Source: Amoeboaphelidium protococcarum (lineage: Eukaryota > Aphelidiomycota > Aphelidea). Taken from it: a DNA stretch of 64,000 bases. The notes under the pieces are model-generated. The model saw only the letters and a program-made list of their open reading frames with translations. It was not told the origin of the DNA and did not search any database. The stretch is taken from contig JALECJ010000007.1 in the NCBI GenBank assembly GCA_023515745.1, positions 806,001-870,000 of the forward strand, read 5' to 3'. Each line of letters begins with the position of its first letter. Position 1 is the stretch's first letter. The position numbers and the translations under genes were made by a program. Shown one piece after another: positions 12,254 to 24,317 of this stretch.

Positions 12254-12858
12254 TTTATCGGCGTGAACGAGTAGAGTACAGTAAATAAGTATAAAGCAGC
12301 AGTAGCAGTTGTATAAACCAATAAAGAGAGCGTGTGTGTGTGAGAAGAAGAAAAGGCAAGACGAAGGGAACGAGAAAGCGCGCGCGCCGGAAGAGCGACA
12401 GACCAGAAGCGACATGGGCAAAGGAAGGAAAGACTCTGACTGACTGACTGTGAGTGTAGTCGTCGTGATCGCTCTAAGGTTATGATCGGCTCAATCGAAA
12501 CGGCCGATCGAACGAAAGATCGAACAGTTTGTAAAAGATGAAAGGGGACTTGTTTCAGGCGCTTCCGGGGTCAAGAATTCTTTCCTTGGTCATCGGGCTG
12601 AAAAAGCCCCAGGTTACTTATGCACATCAGCTTCCAACATTAGATTGAGAATATGTTTGTCGGTAATACTAAATTCAAACAATTTTACTCAGTTTATGAA
12701 AATGTACATGTTTTTATACATCACAAATCTTTTTTCTCCACTCTCAATATACCTCAGCGTTTCTTAATGGTGCTGCGCTATCTTGCGCCGATAGCGTTGT
12801 GAAACAACGAGGGAGCTCCCCTTTCTTAGAGCGTGAAAAACGGAAAATTGTTGGAACA
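12254..12858. other. Intergenic region between YRA1 and the KDZ element
   Basis: This holds the Yra1 promoter side and the left flank of the transposase gene. A perfect 7-base inverted repeat, CGCTATC and GATAGCG around a 7-base loop (12,776-12,796), sits 63 bases before the transposase ATG. GGGCT/AGCCC (about 12,596-12,612) forms another small hairpin. I could not match any of this to a terminal inverted repeat downstream of the transposase. Confidence 0.5.
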
Positions 12859-15800
12859 ATGGGCAGACGCAAGAAGCTTGATAAATCTGTATATCAATTT
12901 AAAATATAAATCCTTGGTGGTGGAGTTGATTAGAAGAAGAAGCGTGTCTTGTAGACGATATCGGTGGAGTCTCCTTCTAAAACCGCTGTTCGGTAGCATA
13001 TGAAAGCTTTGAAGATGTCAGATTATATGAAAGGATTGCGTAGAGAAATATCTAATTATACGGCTGATGATATTAACTAGATGAGAGTGTATGATACAGA
13101 TGACTAAAGCGGAGATAGATTAGCTGGTGATGATTACAATGGACATCAGGACGACAGTAATGAATATCAGTATCAGAACCCGCTATTGGATAATTCAGTG
13201 GATACTGGTGACAGTCGCAATCAGCAACACGTATCGAGATCTCGCCTTGATGGTACGTGTCACAGTCCATGGCAAGCATACGATGAGCCTGTTCACAACT
13301 CCTTTTAAGATATTCCGCTGGCAAATAGTACTTCAAATTATTATAGGCGCTTGGCTAGATTTGGACAATCCTTTGCAGATTGGCGGACGAAGGAAGGTGG
13401 GCACTTGGCCATGAAGAAATTGCTACCCTTAAAAGCCATGACTGATTCAAATTGCAGTGTATGTGATAAAGTAGAGGTAGTAACTGATTAGCGAATTTCT
13501 TGTAGAAGCTGTTAAGATGTTGTATTTTGTTCTATAAGCTGCTTTTGTGAACACCATGCAAACGTAAGAAGTTATCATATGCCTTTTGCATAGTGGTACT
13601 AGAACGTCGATATACCAGTATCTCTATTGAATATTCCTAAGTATGGTGTATAATGTGCCTAATGTAAAGGGGGTTGGAAGCCGGTGAATCTGATACACTT
13701 CGAGTCTGGTGTTTTACGCGTTTCAGTTCCCTTATGCAGATGCGACGAGTAGAAGTAGTTGGATCTATTGCTACAGTGTAGTCTTTTTCCTGCCAGTCCA
13801 TCTGATGTTAGTACTGTTGTAACTGTAGATACATTAGAGCTTTATGATTCCATGTTGTGCAACGCGCATATCAGCATGCATAGTTTTGTGTAGTCCATTG
13901 ATGATTTTTGCACCTCTTTTCTGGATGATAAAGTCTATGATGCAGTTTTGGATGCTTTTTATTAGTACAAACTTCTAAGGTTTTAGATTCTAGAAAGTAT
14001 TATGCCTAAAGTCTTTTTTGATTGTATGGCTTGCCCAATCTAACTTGTTGTGCCAACTAATGATTCCACGCTATGGAAAGGGAACGAGTTCTGGAACAAA
14101 GTGAAGCAGCTCGCTGATACTGACCCGTTGAATTTAATTGAATATGATATACATACGCTTAAGAGGATGGCTCTGTCTCTATCTAATTACGAAATTAAAA
14201 TCGATCTCAGTTGGTCAAAAATGCTCGTGTCTTTAGATGGCTGCTTTAAATTGATGCATAGAAGGAATAAAGGTGGTGCTGATGGCGACTAAATAACTAA
14301 TATATTCTTTGCGAAACGTGATGATCTATCTACATCCTCTCCTCCTTCCAGTACTTGTAGTGCTTTCAATGCTTTGAGAACCGTTGCAGAGAGAAGTTCC
14401 TCAGCTCTTAATGATTTTACAGGACTGTTTGGAGCATTCTGCTCTCGGCATGGTTGTCCCTGCGCGGCTACGTTCTCCAATATTAAGTCAGGCGAAGGAT
14501 TTCATTACGGAGATATAGCTTTAAAGAATGTTATAGAGAAGTTGGACGATTCATCTGATCTCTTGGTATTCTACGATATAGCATGTCAATTTTAGAAGAA
14601 TTTCGTGAGACGTGTTCCTAGTGGCGCAAATGTGCAGTTTCTTATTCCAAGCTTTCATCTGTATGCTCATCAATAATCCTGCATTTAAGGGTATGATCAG
14701 AAGAATTATCCTGGTGCAGGTACATGTGCTGGAGAGATAGCTGAAACGCGGTGGTCCAGTCTGGGCCGCAATACTTTTCTCAGGGAAATGGCCATGGGAA
14801 AGCGCAACGATTATCTGAGTTTTTTGTTGCTCCACATGAAGGAGGAATCCGATCAGATGGTTATTAATACTCTGTCTGATCGCGTAGATATGAATATTCA
14901 GAAGTATGAGGTGCTCGTGGCGTAGTATGATTAACTGTTGCAGCTGTCTGGGATGACAACTGCGGATGTCATTCATCTTCAGCAAGGCTCTGACCATATT
15001 TCTCCTGCTCGCGATGATGAGTCTCTAAGCTTAGAGTAAAAGTCATACTCTCAGTATGCTCTGCTGCTGGTGGCGCTGTATGAAAATGCAGGAAATGAAG
15101 AGGTTCTGGGATAGCTGGTGGCGCTTGAGAGACTACTTGGAGTATAGCGTATGGATCTGAACTCTGCCGTCGTTCAAAATGCTTTGTAAAGCATTTATAC
15201 TGACTAGATGAAAGTTGCCCTGCATTAGCTCCTAAATTCAATGATTGAGAGGGACGCGATAAATTTAGCATGTGACAAGTTTGGCAACACTACTAAACTG
15301 AAATAGCGATTCAGAGCAACCAAAACTTAGTATTACAACGCGTTCCTTACCTCACTGGATTTAGTAAACTCTCTGTTTATGAAGTGGAATGCTTACGTGA
15401 AATCTGAAGATAAATTTGATTAGCTCAGTCGTCAATGCTCTTCATAGAATGTCTAAGAACTACTTGCATAACATTTTGGACTCGTACCTACCTCGCGTAT
15501 AAAGCTGATTTAATTGAAGACGCTGCTAGATAGAACTGTGGAAGAGCTCGTCTATAATGTGCTTGATGCTTAAATCATGCTAAATAAGCTGGTGTATATG
15601 GTAGAGTACTTGGAAGGCAAAGTCAATACCGCTTCTTCGATTTCGTATGAATGCTAAGTGGTCATTGAGTATTTGCACAAGTTTTATCGCTAACTCTCTC
15701 AGCTGGTGGTTGGGTTCTCCAAATGTGTTATCAATTTTAAATAGCATGATATATTCTCCGTGCTATAAAAGTAATTTCCTTTGACTACGAGTGAAGTTGT

Positions 15801-16611
15801 GGCAGCGGAGTATATTATTAGTGAACCAAATTCCGCTCAATAGCCACCTCCTGTGATGGACGGAAGCGAGCAGTAAATTGACGAGTAAGTTCGATTGACC
15901 TTGATGGTAGATTATATTCTGCTGAATGAGATATAGGATGAGGGCGCGTTCTTCACAGAGCTATTTGAAACTGAAGTCAATAACCTTATTCGTGCATCTG
16001 TCGGAAGTCTAGCTAATTATGAGCATGCAATCGAAAGTTGTGCTCCTGGTGAATGGTTGGATGATTTTGCAGCTCATATTCTGCTTCAAGATTCAACCTT
16101 TGTCAGTCCACTCTTATCTCGGTCGTGGTGCTCAGCGTTAGGGGATATTCACTCTAGATTTGGCTACATATGTGCAGTCGGACCTGATGATGTAGTCTAT
16201 TAACGGTTTCGACAAGATAGAATGCTGTTTTTGGATCACTAGGATCATGTTCACTGGACTTTGTATGCTATATTTAAGAGACGTAAGTAGATAGTTTTTT
16301 ATGATCCGTTCTAAGGAGATGTTGATGCTCTCAAAGTCAAGAAGTACTTCAGTTTATATCGATTTTGGAATCCAGAGGAGGATATCTCAGAGTATCAGGT
16401 GAAAAGGTTTACCAATGTATCGAGACAGCGAGATCAGTACAATTGTGGTGTATTCTGTCTGATTATCGCGTAAAAGTTTATTACATCTGGTTATAGTGTC
16501 ATCAATTCATTCCATAATGTCACTTAACAGATGCTGGAGAACTTCAGATTATCAATTATAGCCAAACTTGTCGAAGAATAGAATAGAACCATCCGCTTGA
16601 TGGACAATTGA
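12859..16611 (+). mobile_element. KDZ-type transposase with C-terminal Ulp1-like peptidase
   Basis: An unbroken 1,251-codon frame (1,250 residues) ending at TGA. In order: a basic N-terminus; a cysteine cluster (CSVCDKV, CRSCQDVVFC, about residues 198-230) resembling the CxC domains of Kyakuja-Dileera-Zisupton elements; the transposase core with D460 in SLDGCFKLMHRR, D573 in FYDIACQF and E626/E629 in CAGEIAETRW; a helical linker; and a Ulp1-like domain with H1132 (HVHWTLYAI), D1149 (VFYDPF), Q1190 and C1196 (QRDQYNCGVFCL). The acidic residues are the presumed DDE-type catalytic set. KDZ elements are abundant in fungi. No frame damage is seen, so the element may be recently active. Terminal repeats and target duplications were not found by eye, so the element boundaries are unknown. 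Confidence 0.9.
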
Positions 16612-16876
16612 TATCAGCGCTACTCAATAGAACTTCTTATTGTATTAATACATCATGCTATCTTTCTTTAGTTTGATATTTAGACACAACCAATGACGTC
16701 TTATCTTTATATAGTCAAAATATCTTCGATTGCGTAAATGCACTTAGCATGGTTCGTAATGCACTCGCTCATCTCAGGACGCGCTCGAAGTAGAAGTTTG
16801 ATTCGATAAAGATTAAGACTCCAGCCACCATACAGACACACATATCAGTCAGAAATCAGAGCAGGGAAGTATTTCC

Positions 16877-17287
16877 TCATATTAAATTTAATTGCCTAAT
16901 TTTAAAGTCCGAAAGAACATTATTCGCATAAGTTGAACTTTTTTTTCTAAAAATTTGATCTGGATCAACATCGCGTACAGAAGGTGTTCGCCAATCTTGA
17001 TGAATAGAAATATCAAGTTACTCTTTCACCAAACCACCCATTTAAAAACCGTAAAAGGCCAATATAGCATTAATCGCTACTAGCAGTATGATTCGTAATA
17101 ATTTAAATACCAAATATTGATTGATGAGTGCAATACGAGCAAGCTGGTCTCGCTATCCAAATTATTGCAGCAAGATGCAAACTCTGCAGAGCGGCACCCA
17201 CCAGAACTAATCAAAGTAGGCCGGATATACTTTAGCAGCGTGATATTCATGTGGATTCTTACGCAAATGATCAGGAACATCCATCAT
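16877..17287 (-). CDS. Small membrane protein, unknown
   Basis: A 136-residue frame from ATG 17285-17287 to TGA, visible only with the variant code. It has a hydrophilic N-terminus (MMDVPDHLRKNPHEYH), a Trp-rich hydrophobic stretch (FWWVPLCRVCILL), a second hydrophobic segment (LRIILLVAINAILAFYGF) and a polar tail. Two transmembrane helices are likely. Its size and shape resemble accessory subunits of mitochondrial complexes, but I do not recognise it. It sits just beyond the transposase, so it could be part of the element or simply the next gene. An upstream exon is possible because a good donor (CAG/GTAAGT) lies near 17,465. Confidence 0.5.
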
Positions 17288-17803
17288 TATATTACTGTGG
17301 TACTTTCATACTGCAACTGAGCTATATATTGACGTATATAATAGATATGCGGGCAGTCAAGGAAACGCGACACATTCGGTACATCTACTAACTGTTGCAC
17401 TACTCAACATCAATAAGACTTGTGGCTAAATTTTACATAATCTAATAAAAGTAGACTTACCTGGCCGTATATAATCCATCAACACCATACTAGCACTGTC
17501 TCATATTTCACAATGGTCGGAGGATCCTAACACGAAATGCCCTGTACGCGTTATAAAACGCATGTTATTGATAAAAGATAGCAACTATCATTGTATAGTG
17601 CAGTTACAAAGCATATCGATTTATGTGGTAATTTTAAAGAAAATTCAGCAACGTGATTATTGATGTCTCTATTAAACCGGCATATTCTTCGACCACAAAC
17701 TTATGACGCCCTTTCTCTTCATTCATCTTCCCCGAAAACAGAGTCGCTTCAAACAACGAATTTAATAAATTAACATTGTATCATACTTGTTATATATTAT
17801 TGG
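17288..17803. other. Intergenic region
   Basis: No gene is supported. A possible splice donor on the minus strand near 17,465 hints at a 5' exon of the preceding small gene, but I could not join it in frame. Confidence 0.4.
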
Positions 17804-18600
17804 ATGGAAAATCTTAAGCAATTATAAGGCTAATTTAAAGAGACAGCTGAGGGGTATATGAGAATAATGACTGAACATGAGTTCACTGTTTACCTGTGGG
17901 AGAAGGTCTATTGTCGGTAATGTCTTACATTTCAAGAAGCTGACTAAACTCTACCGGCAGATGAAGACTTTGAAAATGAAGAGGATAAAGCATAATTCTA
18001 CAAATTATTAGATAAATGTAAGCTAAAGTATGTTCAGTGTGTTGAGAAGGACATTGCAATAATTAAGTCCAAGCCCAAGCGCACTAGAACATGGAAGGAG
18101 AACAAAATACTATAGGCCATTGAAGATCCATCCTCGGTGGTGGACTTAGATATTCCTTGCTTCTACTCTGAGATGAACTTCTCAAAGGCAAAGAGAGCTG
18201 AAGTCAATTAGAAAAACTGGACGAGGAATGGTTCGAAGTATAATACTAAAAGAAGGTTGGCAAGACAAGAATTTATCGCGAATAAAGATGCCTGTTTTGA
18301 TATTCTGAGGTAACACCTTTAGCATTTACATAAGATTATATCATTTGCTTTTGTAGTAATCTGGATTTGGAAGTTCCGTAGACATTTGATTGTAGCAATG
18401 TCTACATTATCTAGGCAAAGTAGTTATTAGACGCTGAGTTAACGGTAGAATAAGTAAAAGAGCGCGTAGATGTGAAGAAGGCCAAAAGGCATGAGCTGTT
18501 GTCATTCAAGCTTTATTTGGATCATGCAGAGACTCGTGCGTAATTAAAATGCGCTCAAGAGAGTCTTATGGAATAATTGCAGAAGTTGAAACTGTGTTGA
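17804..18600 (+). CDS. Helical charged protein, unknown
   Basis: A predicted protein of 249 residues in two exons, 17804-18309 and 18357-18600, with a 47-base GT-AG intron. The first exon begins MENLKQLQGQF and contains spaced cysteines (YCRQC, about residue 40; LDKC and YVQC further on). The second exon is Lys/Glu/Leu-rich and probably helical. Unspliced, the frame runs on only to a TGA about 110 bases past the intron. I do not recognise a family. The gene is tail-to-tail with the HMG-box gene, 83 bases apart. Confidence 0.6.
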
Positions 18601-18683
18601 GTTGATAAGCTTTGGTAAGTGTAAGTCTACAATCATGATGGCTGTGAGTAATAATTTATGTATGTTTGAGTTTTGGTCACGGA

Positions 18684-19918
18684 TCATTCACTAACTGAGG
18701 ATGCTTCTTCAGAGCTGTCTGGATCATCTTCAGAATAGTCATCGAACCCCTTAACAGCAACTGGTTCTTCGGTCTCGACGTCCTCCACATCCTCAAAAGT
18801 TCCAGCATCTCCATCAGAAACTTCAGATCTAGCGCGTTCAGTAGAAGTTGAAGTAGACGCCTGACCCTGATCCTCAGGTCTACGCTCCACAAGCTTGATG
18901 CTCTGGAGATTGTCCTTGATCATTCTAACTTCTATGTCCGTCATCTTCGAAAGCTTTTTCAAACCAATTACCTTATTCTGGCCATGTACAATTCTGGACG
19001 GCATACCGATTACCTTGAACTGATATTTACTTGGAGCGTTAGATTGCCAGGGGAACTTCACCGGTTTGACGGCATTAACAGGAGGAACAAAGCGCTCTAC
19101 ACAGATAGTATAATTGATATTACTAGCAAAAACTCCAAACTTACACCATAGACGATCGAAATGAGCGCTAACTTTGGCTACATTCTCCTCCGACTTGCGA
19201 CGAATCTCGCGCTATACCTGCTCAAGTGCTGTCGCATCCGGCACAAACTCTAAACGCCCATCGTCATTTTCCTTTACTACAAGACACTGTATGAAATATA
19301 GTCTATAGAATATGATGAAATACTTTTATGCGGCAAGCCATGCCTCTTGCTGATATTTAACTACGACAGCATCAACTTCAGACGCGACTCGAAGTCGTTC
19401 CTCTGATTCAAATTGAAAGCATTCTCATAGTTTTACTTAAACTACTACATCATAGGAGTGGCCTTTAAATCCACATCCCACTAACCATCCTAATCCTTCC
19501 TAACGCGGATTAGGAAAAATTCTTCCTAGTTCGTATTAGTAAGATAAGTTATCTACAATGCAATGTGGCACAAAGGGTTGCTTAACATCGAAAGCTTACC
19601 GTAGAATACATCTCTTTCATCAACTTACTGCGCGTCTCTTCTTACCAGGCATCCGGGTAGGGCCCAAACTTTGCCTTGTGCTTGTACAAATCCTTTTATT
19701 TCTGTGGTAGCTTATGCCATTGTTCCTCGAGGATTCGAGACTTTTCCTGAATATCATGGCCCTCTACATACGCGCACATACTTTATTAATTACATGATGT
19801 GATCCATCAAAACATTACCAATAGAATCCGCGTACAGCTTTTTGTAATAATTTAAACCGCCACCAACACGGGCTGCTCTAGGAAGTGGAATGCTTTTACT
19901 GTTAGATTATTTGGACAT
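18684..19918 (-). CDS. HMG-box-like protein with acidic tail
   Basis: Five exons, 19918-19819, 19763-19600, 19525-19324, 19276-19145 and 19096-18684, join in phase to 336 residues. Introns are 47-74 bases; the one ending at 19,526 has TACTAAT near its acceptor, close to the yeast branch site. The N-terminal region (LNYYKKLYADSIEGHD, then SRILEEQWHKLPQKQKDLY) has the helix and Trp/Tyr pattern of an HMG box, about residues 22-75. A middle domain includes FFLIRVRKDQDGQWDV and VPPVNAVKPVKFPWQS. The C-terminus is strongly acidic (EDVEDVETEE, SEDDPDSSEE). A chromatin or mitochondrial DNA-binding role is possible. The family is not identified; exon 4's donor could be skipped in frame because that intron is 48 bases. 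Confidence 0.7.
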
Positions 19919-19945
19919 TGATAGAATATACTTTTGACCGTGTTA

Positions 19946-20300
19946 TCAAGATACTGAATGTTAATCAGATAACACGAAGAGGATTTAAAATACGAGAAAA
20001 GCCCCGACACTTTAGAAAAGACTGTGTGGCTCTTTGTACACCATATCATTAACGAGCGCATGCAAAAACTAATATGAAGTAGAACATTCACATGTACCAG
20101 GACTTGTGCGGACACCGGCAGCTCTTTTAGCATGCTGAAACTTAATTCGGTAAAATGATTATTGCCTAAAAATAACACCACATATCGCAGTTATACAGTA
20201 TCTGATGTAATTTATAACTTTCACTTTGTGTAGGATAATTAAATTCCTGTATAAGAAGCCTCATTTCCGAAATATATTGCGGTTAATTGATGAGATTCAT
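19946..20300 (-). CDS. Small predicted protein, unknown
   Basis: Two exons, 20300-20197 and 20165-19946, give 107 residues if a very short 31-base GT-AG intron is removed. The N-terminus (ISEMRLLIQEFNYPTQSESY) is helical and slightly reminiscent of LYR-motif mitochondrial assembly factors, though the motif is not exact. The C-terminus is hydrophobic (FLVFQILFVLS). The stop lies 27 bases before the HMG-box gene's ATG on the same strand. The intron is inferred only from better coding character after joining; an alternative frame is also open here. Confidence 0.4.
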
Positions 20301-21006
20301 TATGAAAGTTACTATGGATTGAATCATGTCGCGTCCATCTTATGAAATCAGAATTTTATTTGCATACACTTGTGTGATACTTCAGTATCTTCCTAGTTGT
20401 TCTCATTGACTATCTCATCATTGGGAGAAAAATTTTAATGATATAGAAAAACGTTGGACAACCTCCTAAGCAAGTTCCGACCAACACATGATTCGCTCAC
20501 AAATCGAGCGCGTGATGTTGAAACAATCAAGCCCACGCCCGCTGTATTGCCAGCCAAGAACATGCGGGCATTTACACCAAAATGCCTTATTTTAATACCA
20601 GATTTTCATATAGTATACTCTTTTTCTTAAAATCAATATTATTTTCAAGAAGTATCTTCAATCTTTTTTTTAGTTTGTCGCGCGTAACTGTTTGCAGAGT
20701 TTTAACTAACTACAGTCGCCGAAGAAATACTTGAAGGATATACTGGTTTCAGGAGCCATTCGTTTCAGCGATCCCTTTCCCTTATGGACGCATTTGCTGT
20801 GACGAATCTCTTGGCAAATTTCCTATTTCGGTATGTGTTTGTTTTGAAACGCATTCATATTCATCGATAGCCGTCGGTTTCAGATTGTTTGTTTTGATGG
20901 GCCGCCGATTTATTACGTCAGAAACACGGCCCAACTCTCTTCTTCTCTTCAAACATATCTCAAATATTCACATCTGAAATCTGAAATCTGGTGATTTGGT
21001 ATCAAG
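20301..21006. other. Region upstream of chitinase
   Basis: No gene is established. A plus-strand stretch from about 20,430 to 20,880 stays open without a good start and could hold an exon. Just before the chitinase a TACGTCA element (about 20,915) and a small GGGCC inverted repeat are visible. These are possible promoter sites only. Confidence 0.35.
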
Positions 21007-22965
21007 ATGAAGTCTTTCTCCTATCTGGCATTACTGCTATCTGCTTGTGTGCTTGAATCAAGCTATGCTGCCTTTGATCGTGATCAGCTGTATCAACCTG
21101 CAAACGCCGTTCCTCGTAATCCTCAAGCTGCTGGTGTTGGTCCTGGTGCAAACTAGTCTATTGTCAATCGTGGCATTACTCGTGGTGGTGGTGCTTCTGC
21201 TGCTACCAACTACCGTATCATCACCTACTTTACCAGTTGGGGTATTTACGGTAGAAACTACCAGGTTGCTGATATCCCTGCTGACAAGGTTACTCATATC
21301 TTTTACGCTTTTGCTCGTCCAGAGGCTAGTGGCGCGATTTAGCTTGGTGACTCGTATGCTGACATTGACAAGGCTTTCCCTGGTGATACATGGGACACTA
21401 GCAAGCAGCCGTTCCGTGGTAACTTTTGGCAATTGAATAAGGTTCTGAAGGCCAAGAACCCAGGATTGAAAGTCATTCTGTCTATCGGTGGTTGGACTTG
21501 GTCTGGTCCGTTCTCTGACATTGCCGTGTCTCCTGGTGCTAGATCTACCTTTGCCCAGGCTTGCGCTAACCTTGTGCAGACTTATGGTTTCGATGGTATC
21601 GATATTGATTGGGAGTACCCAGTTGGTGGTGGCCTGCCAGGCAACTCTTACCGCCCAAATGATGGTGCCAACTACGTTCTGCTGTTGAAGGATGTTCGCG
21701 AGGCTCTGAATAAGCTTCCTGGTGGCAACAAATTGGAGCTGGCTATTGCTGGTCCTGCTGCTTTGGAGAAGATTGGCTACATGGATGTTGCTGGTATGAG
21801 CAAGTACTTGGACTATCTGAACGTGATGACTTACGACTTCCGTGGTGGATGGTCTCCATACACTGGCCATTAGACTAACGTCTACCCTGTCCAGAATGAC
21901 CCTGATACTAGAGAGGTTGTCTCAGCTGATGCTGCAATGAAGGCTTACATTGATGCTGGATTCCCTGCCTCAAAGCTATTGATTGGTGGTGCTATCTACG
22001 GAAGAGGTTGGACTGGTGTCACTGATAAGAACAACGGTCTATTTCAGCCATATACTACTATTCCAAAGGGAACTTGGGATGACGGACAGTCTGGTTTAAC
22101 TGGAGTCTTTGATTACAAGGATCTTGTTAACAAGCTCTCTACTGGTCAGCTGACCAAATACTATGATGATGTTGCAAAGGCCACCTACGCTTGGAGCTCT
22201 GCATAGAAATTTATGGTTTCTTATGATGATCCTCAGTCCATTAGAGCCAAGACTGACTATGTGAAGAGCAACAAGATGGGAGGTATCATGTTCTGGGAGC
22301 TGGCTGGTGACACTAAAGGTTCAGATTCTCTAGTTGACACTGCATTGAAAGCACTTTCTGATGGCTCTACTCCTGGTCCACCTATTCCTAGCACTAGCAG
22401 CACTAGACCTTCCTCTACCTCAACTAGTACATCTACCTCTACTTCGACATCCTCCTCTCCATCTCCTACTCCAACTCAGTGCGTTGAATTATTGTCTCCA
22501 TGTGCTCCTAGTAAAGATGTCATGGCATGTTCTGGTAAGCAAATGGCTGTTTGCGGTGTCAACTCTCAATGGGTTGGTGTTGCTTGCTCCGCCGGTACCT
22601 CTTGTCAAATTTTGAATGGCAACGTTGGTTGCATCTGTGATGAAGCTATTGATCCAAGAGCTCAAGTTTGCTTTTCAAGAACCACCACTACCTCTACTCG
22701 CACCTCTACCGGCTCTGGTCCAAATCCAACTGGCAATCCTTCGCCGCCTTCCTCCGGAGATGGTACTTGTGTCTAAGCTGGCAGCTCTTGTCGCTTCATG
22801 AGAGACACGATGGCTTGTACTGGTCCTAATCTGGCACAATGCGGTAATGATAACAAATGGTTCTCCATCGCTTGTCCTGGCGGTACTATCTGTCAAAATG
22901 CAAACAATCAGTTTGGCTGTGTATGGAGTGATTAGTTGGATCCAAGAGGAAAGACTTGCGCTTGA
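21007..22965 (+). CDS. Secreted GH18 chitinase with two CBM19-like modules
   Basis: Hydrolyses chitin outside the cell. One exon, 652 residues. Signal peptide at about 1-21 (MKSFSYLALLLSACVLESSYA). The GH18 barrel spans about 65-450, with ILSIGGW on strand 3 and the catalytic motif DGIDIDWE at 196-203, E203 being the acid/base. A Pro/Ser/Thr-rich linker (about 455-495) leads to a cysteine-rich module (about 495-555). A second Ser/Thr linker leads to a second similar module ending at the C-terminus. Both modules show the CBM19-like pattern C-x-C, then MA-C and GT-C. The architecture resembles yeast Cts1 but with the binding module doubled. In a chitin-walled organism it may remodel its own wall or penetrate a host's; the sequence cannot tell which. 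Confidence 0.95.
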
Positions 22966-23255
22966 TCTCCTATTTAATGTTTTAATGAACCCCATGTTTT
23001 TGAAGAAATGAAGATTTTGGTGAAAATATATTGATCCTTCTTAACGTTTTTTACTATGATCTTGTTCACTTTGTTGCCTTGTCTAGCTCTAGTTAATTTT
23101 ATCGCTATGGACGGATGGATTGCTGATGTAGCACTTTGAGTCCAGTTTGCTCGGGATACGTATTGAGGCGTTATATTGCCTGATTTGTCCACTTGGAACT
23201 GGTTAGTGATCAGATCATTGATGGCATCAATATGAATAACTTTGCATCTACTCAT
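22908..23255 (-). CDS. Small basic protein, unknown; divergent partner of NmrA copy 2
   Basis: A 115-residue frame from ATG 23253-23255 to TGA at 22,908, overlapping the last 58 bases of the chitinase gene on the other strand. It begins MSRCKVIHIDAINDLI and has a lysine-rich segment (KVNKIIVKNVKKDQYIF). The gene faces NmrA copy 2 across 66 bases. The first 25-30 codons are duplicated, and broken, beside NmrA copy 1. The family is unknown. An intron trimming the overlap with the chitinase gene is possible. Confidence 0.5.
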
Positions 23256-24317
23256 TGATTCTCTTTCTCTTCTATTGCTATTACTTGATCAAAGTATTTG
23301 GAATATACAATCAATTGTATAATGAGCAATATGAGAAGAGTGTTTGTGGCGAATGCTGATACTGCTGTGGGCTGTGGCGTGGTGTGCGAGCTGTTGGACA
23401 ATGAAAAGTTCAGAGGCTAGATCAATGAGTTATGGTGCACAGTCCGTCATCCTGAGCGTAGTGGTCTGCTGTGGTCTAAAGGTGCGTGTGTGATTGAGAT
23501 GGGTGACCAGCCAGATGAAGGATAGCTGAGAAAGCATTTGGAGGGTGTCGATACTCTGATCGTAGTACCTGACTGGGCCACTGGAAAGATGGTGGATTAG
23601 ACCAAGTTAATTCTGAAAGCTGCCCACCAGTCTCAGGTATAACGCGTCATGCTGATCAGTCGCGCTGGTATTGATGGTCAGGACAACAAGACTGCGTAGA
23701 ATTACTGCAATATGGAAAAGTGTCTCCGCGAGTTTGGTTTCCAGGATGCCTGTATCGTCCGTCTGGTGTGTCTGCAGTAATCCCTGTTCTTGCACCGTCT
23801 GATGATGATGGAGCGCAGTAAGCTGGAATGGCCGCTGAATGAAGATGCCAAGTTTACCATGATCAATATGCACAATGTGGTCAAGTTTATCTGTAATGAT
23901 GTGCTGGGTGAAGGGAGCCGTAAGCTGAAGAGTGGCGGCAATGTGGAAATGTATCGCCTGTCTGGACCCACCATCATAACTCCTCGTCAGCTAGTTGATG
24001 TCCTGAATAAGAATGTTGGCTTGCAGTTGCAGTATCAGAAGGTTGATCCACAGCATATTCAGCGTTACTTTCAAGAGCAGTTGGGTCTGAGAGAGACTTT
24101 GACACGTGAGCTGTTGGATGAATTTGATTTGGTGAACAAGGGAAAGCTGAACTTTGTCAGTGATGATACCAAGAAGAAGATTGGGGAAGAGCCAGAGAAG
24201 CTGGACCACTTTATCAAGGACCACCGTTCTCTATTCCACATGAAGTAGGGCGGTGGTGGTGGTGGTGGATCATCATCTCAAGGCATTAGAAGTGCCCAGC
24301 AGCAGAGGATGTTCTGA
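23179..24317 (+). repeat. Inverted segmental duplication, copy 2
   Basis: Counterpart of 5,374-6,522 in opposite orientation, about 17 kb away. It includes the whole NmrA-like gene plus the start of the divergent gene. This copy keeps the divergent gene open, so it looks ancestral. Confidence 0.85.
23322..24317 (+). CDS. NmrA-like NAD(P)-binding protein, copy 2
   Basis: A 331-residue protein, nearly identical to copy 1 at 5,374-6,366. It has one more residue in the glycine run (seven glycines) and a few substitutions (NMHNVV, GEGSRKL, TPRQL). At aligned glutamines it has TAA where copy 1 has CAA (CLQQSLF), CAG where copy 1 has TAG (MGDQPDE) and TAG where copy 1 has CAG (HMKQGG). Because these swaps sit in an otherwise conserved reading frame, they show directly that TAA and TAG are synonymous with CAA and CAG. 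The biochemical role is as uncertain as for copy 1. Confidence 0.87.

Noticed and set aside
12538-16700. Terminal inverted repeats for the KDZ element
   Set aside because: Small hairpins occur upstream, but I found no matching inverted copy downstream by eye.
21058-21870. A 270-codon minus-strand frame inside the chitinase
   Set aside because: The plus strand encodes a complete GH18 domain with its catalytic motif; the antisense frame is a shadow.
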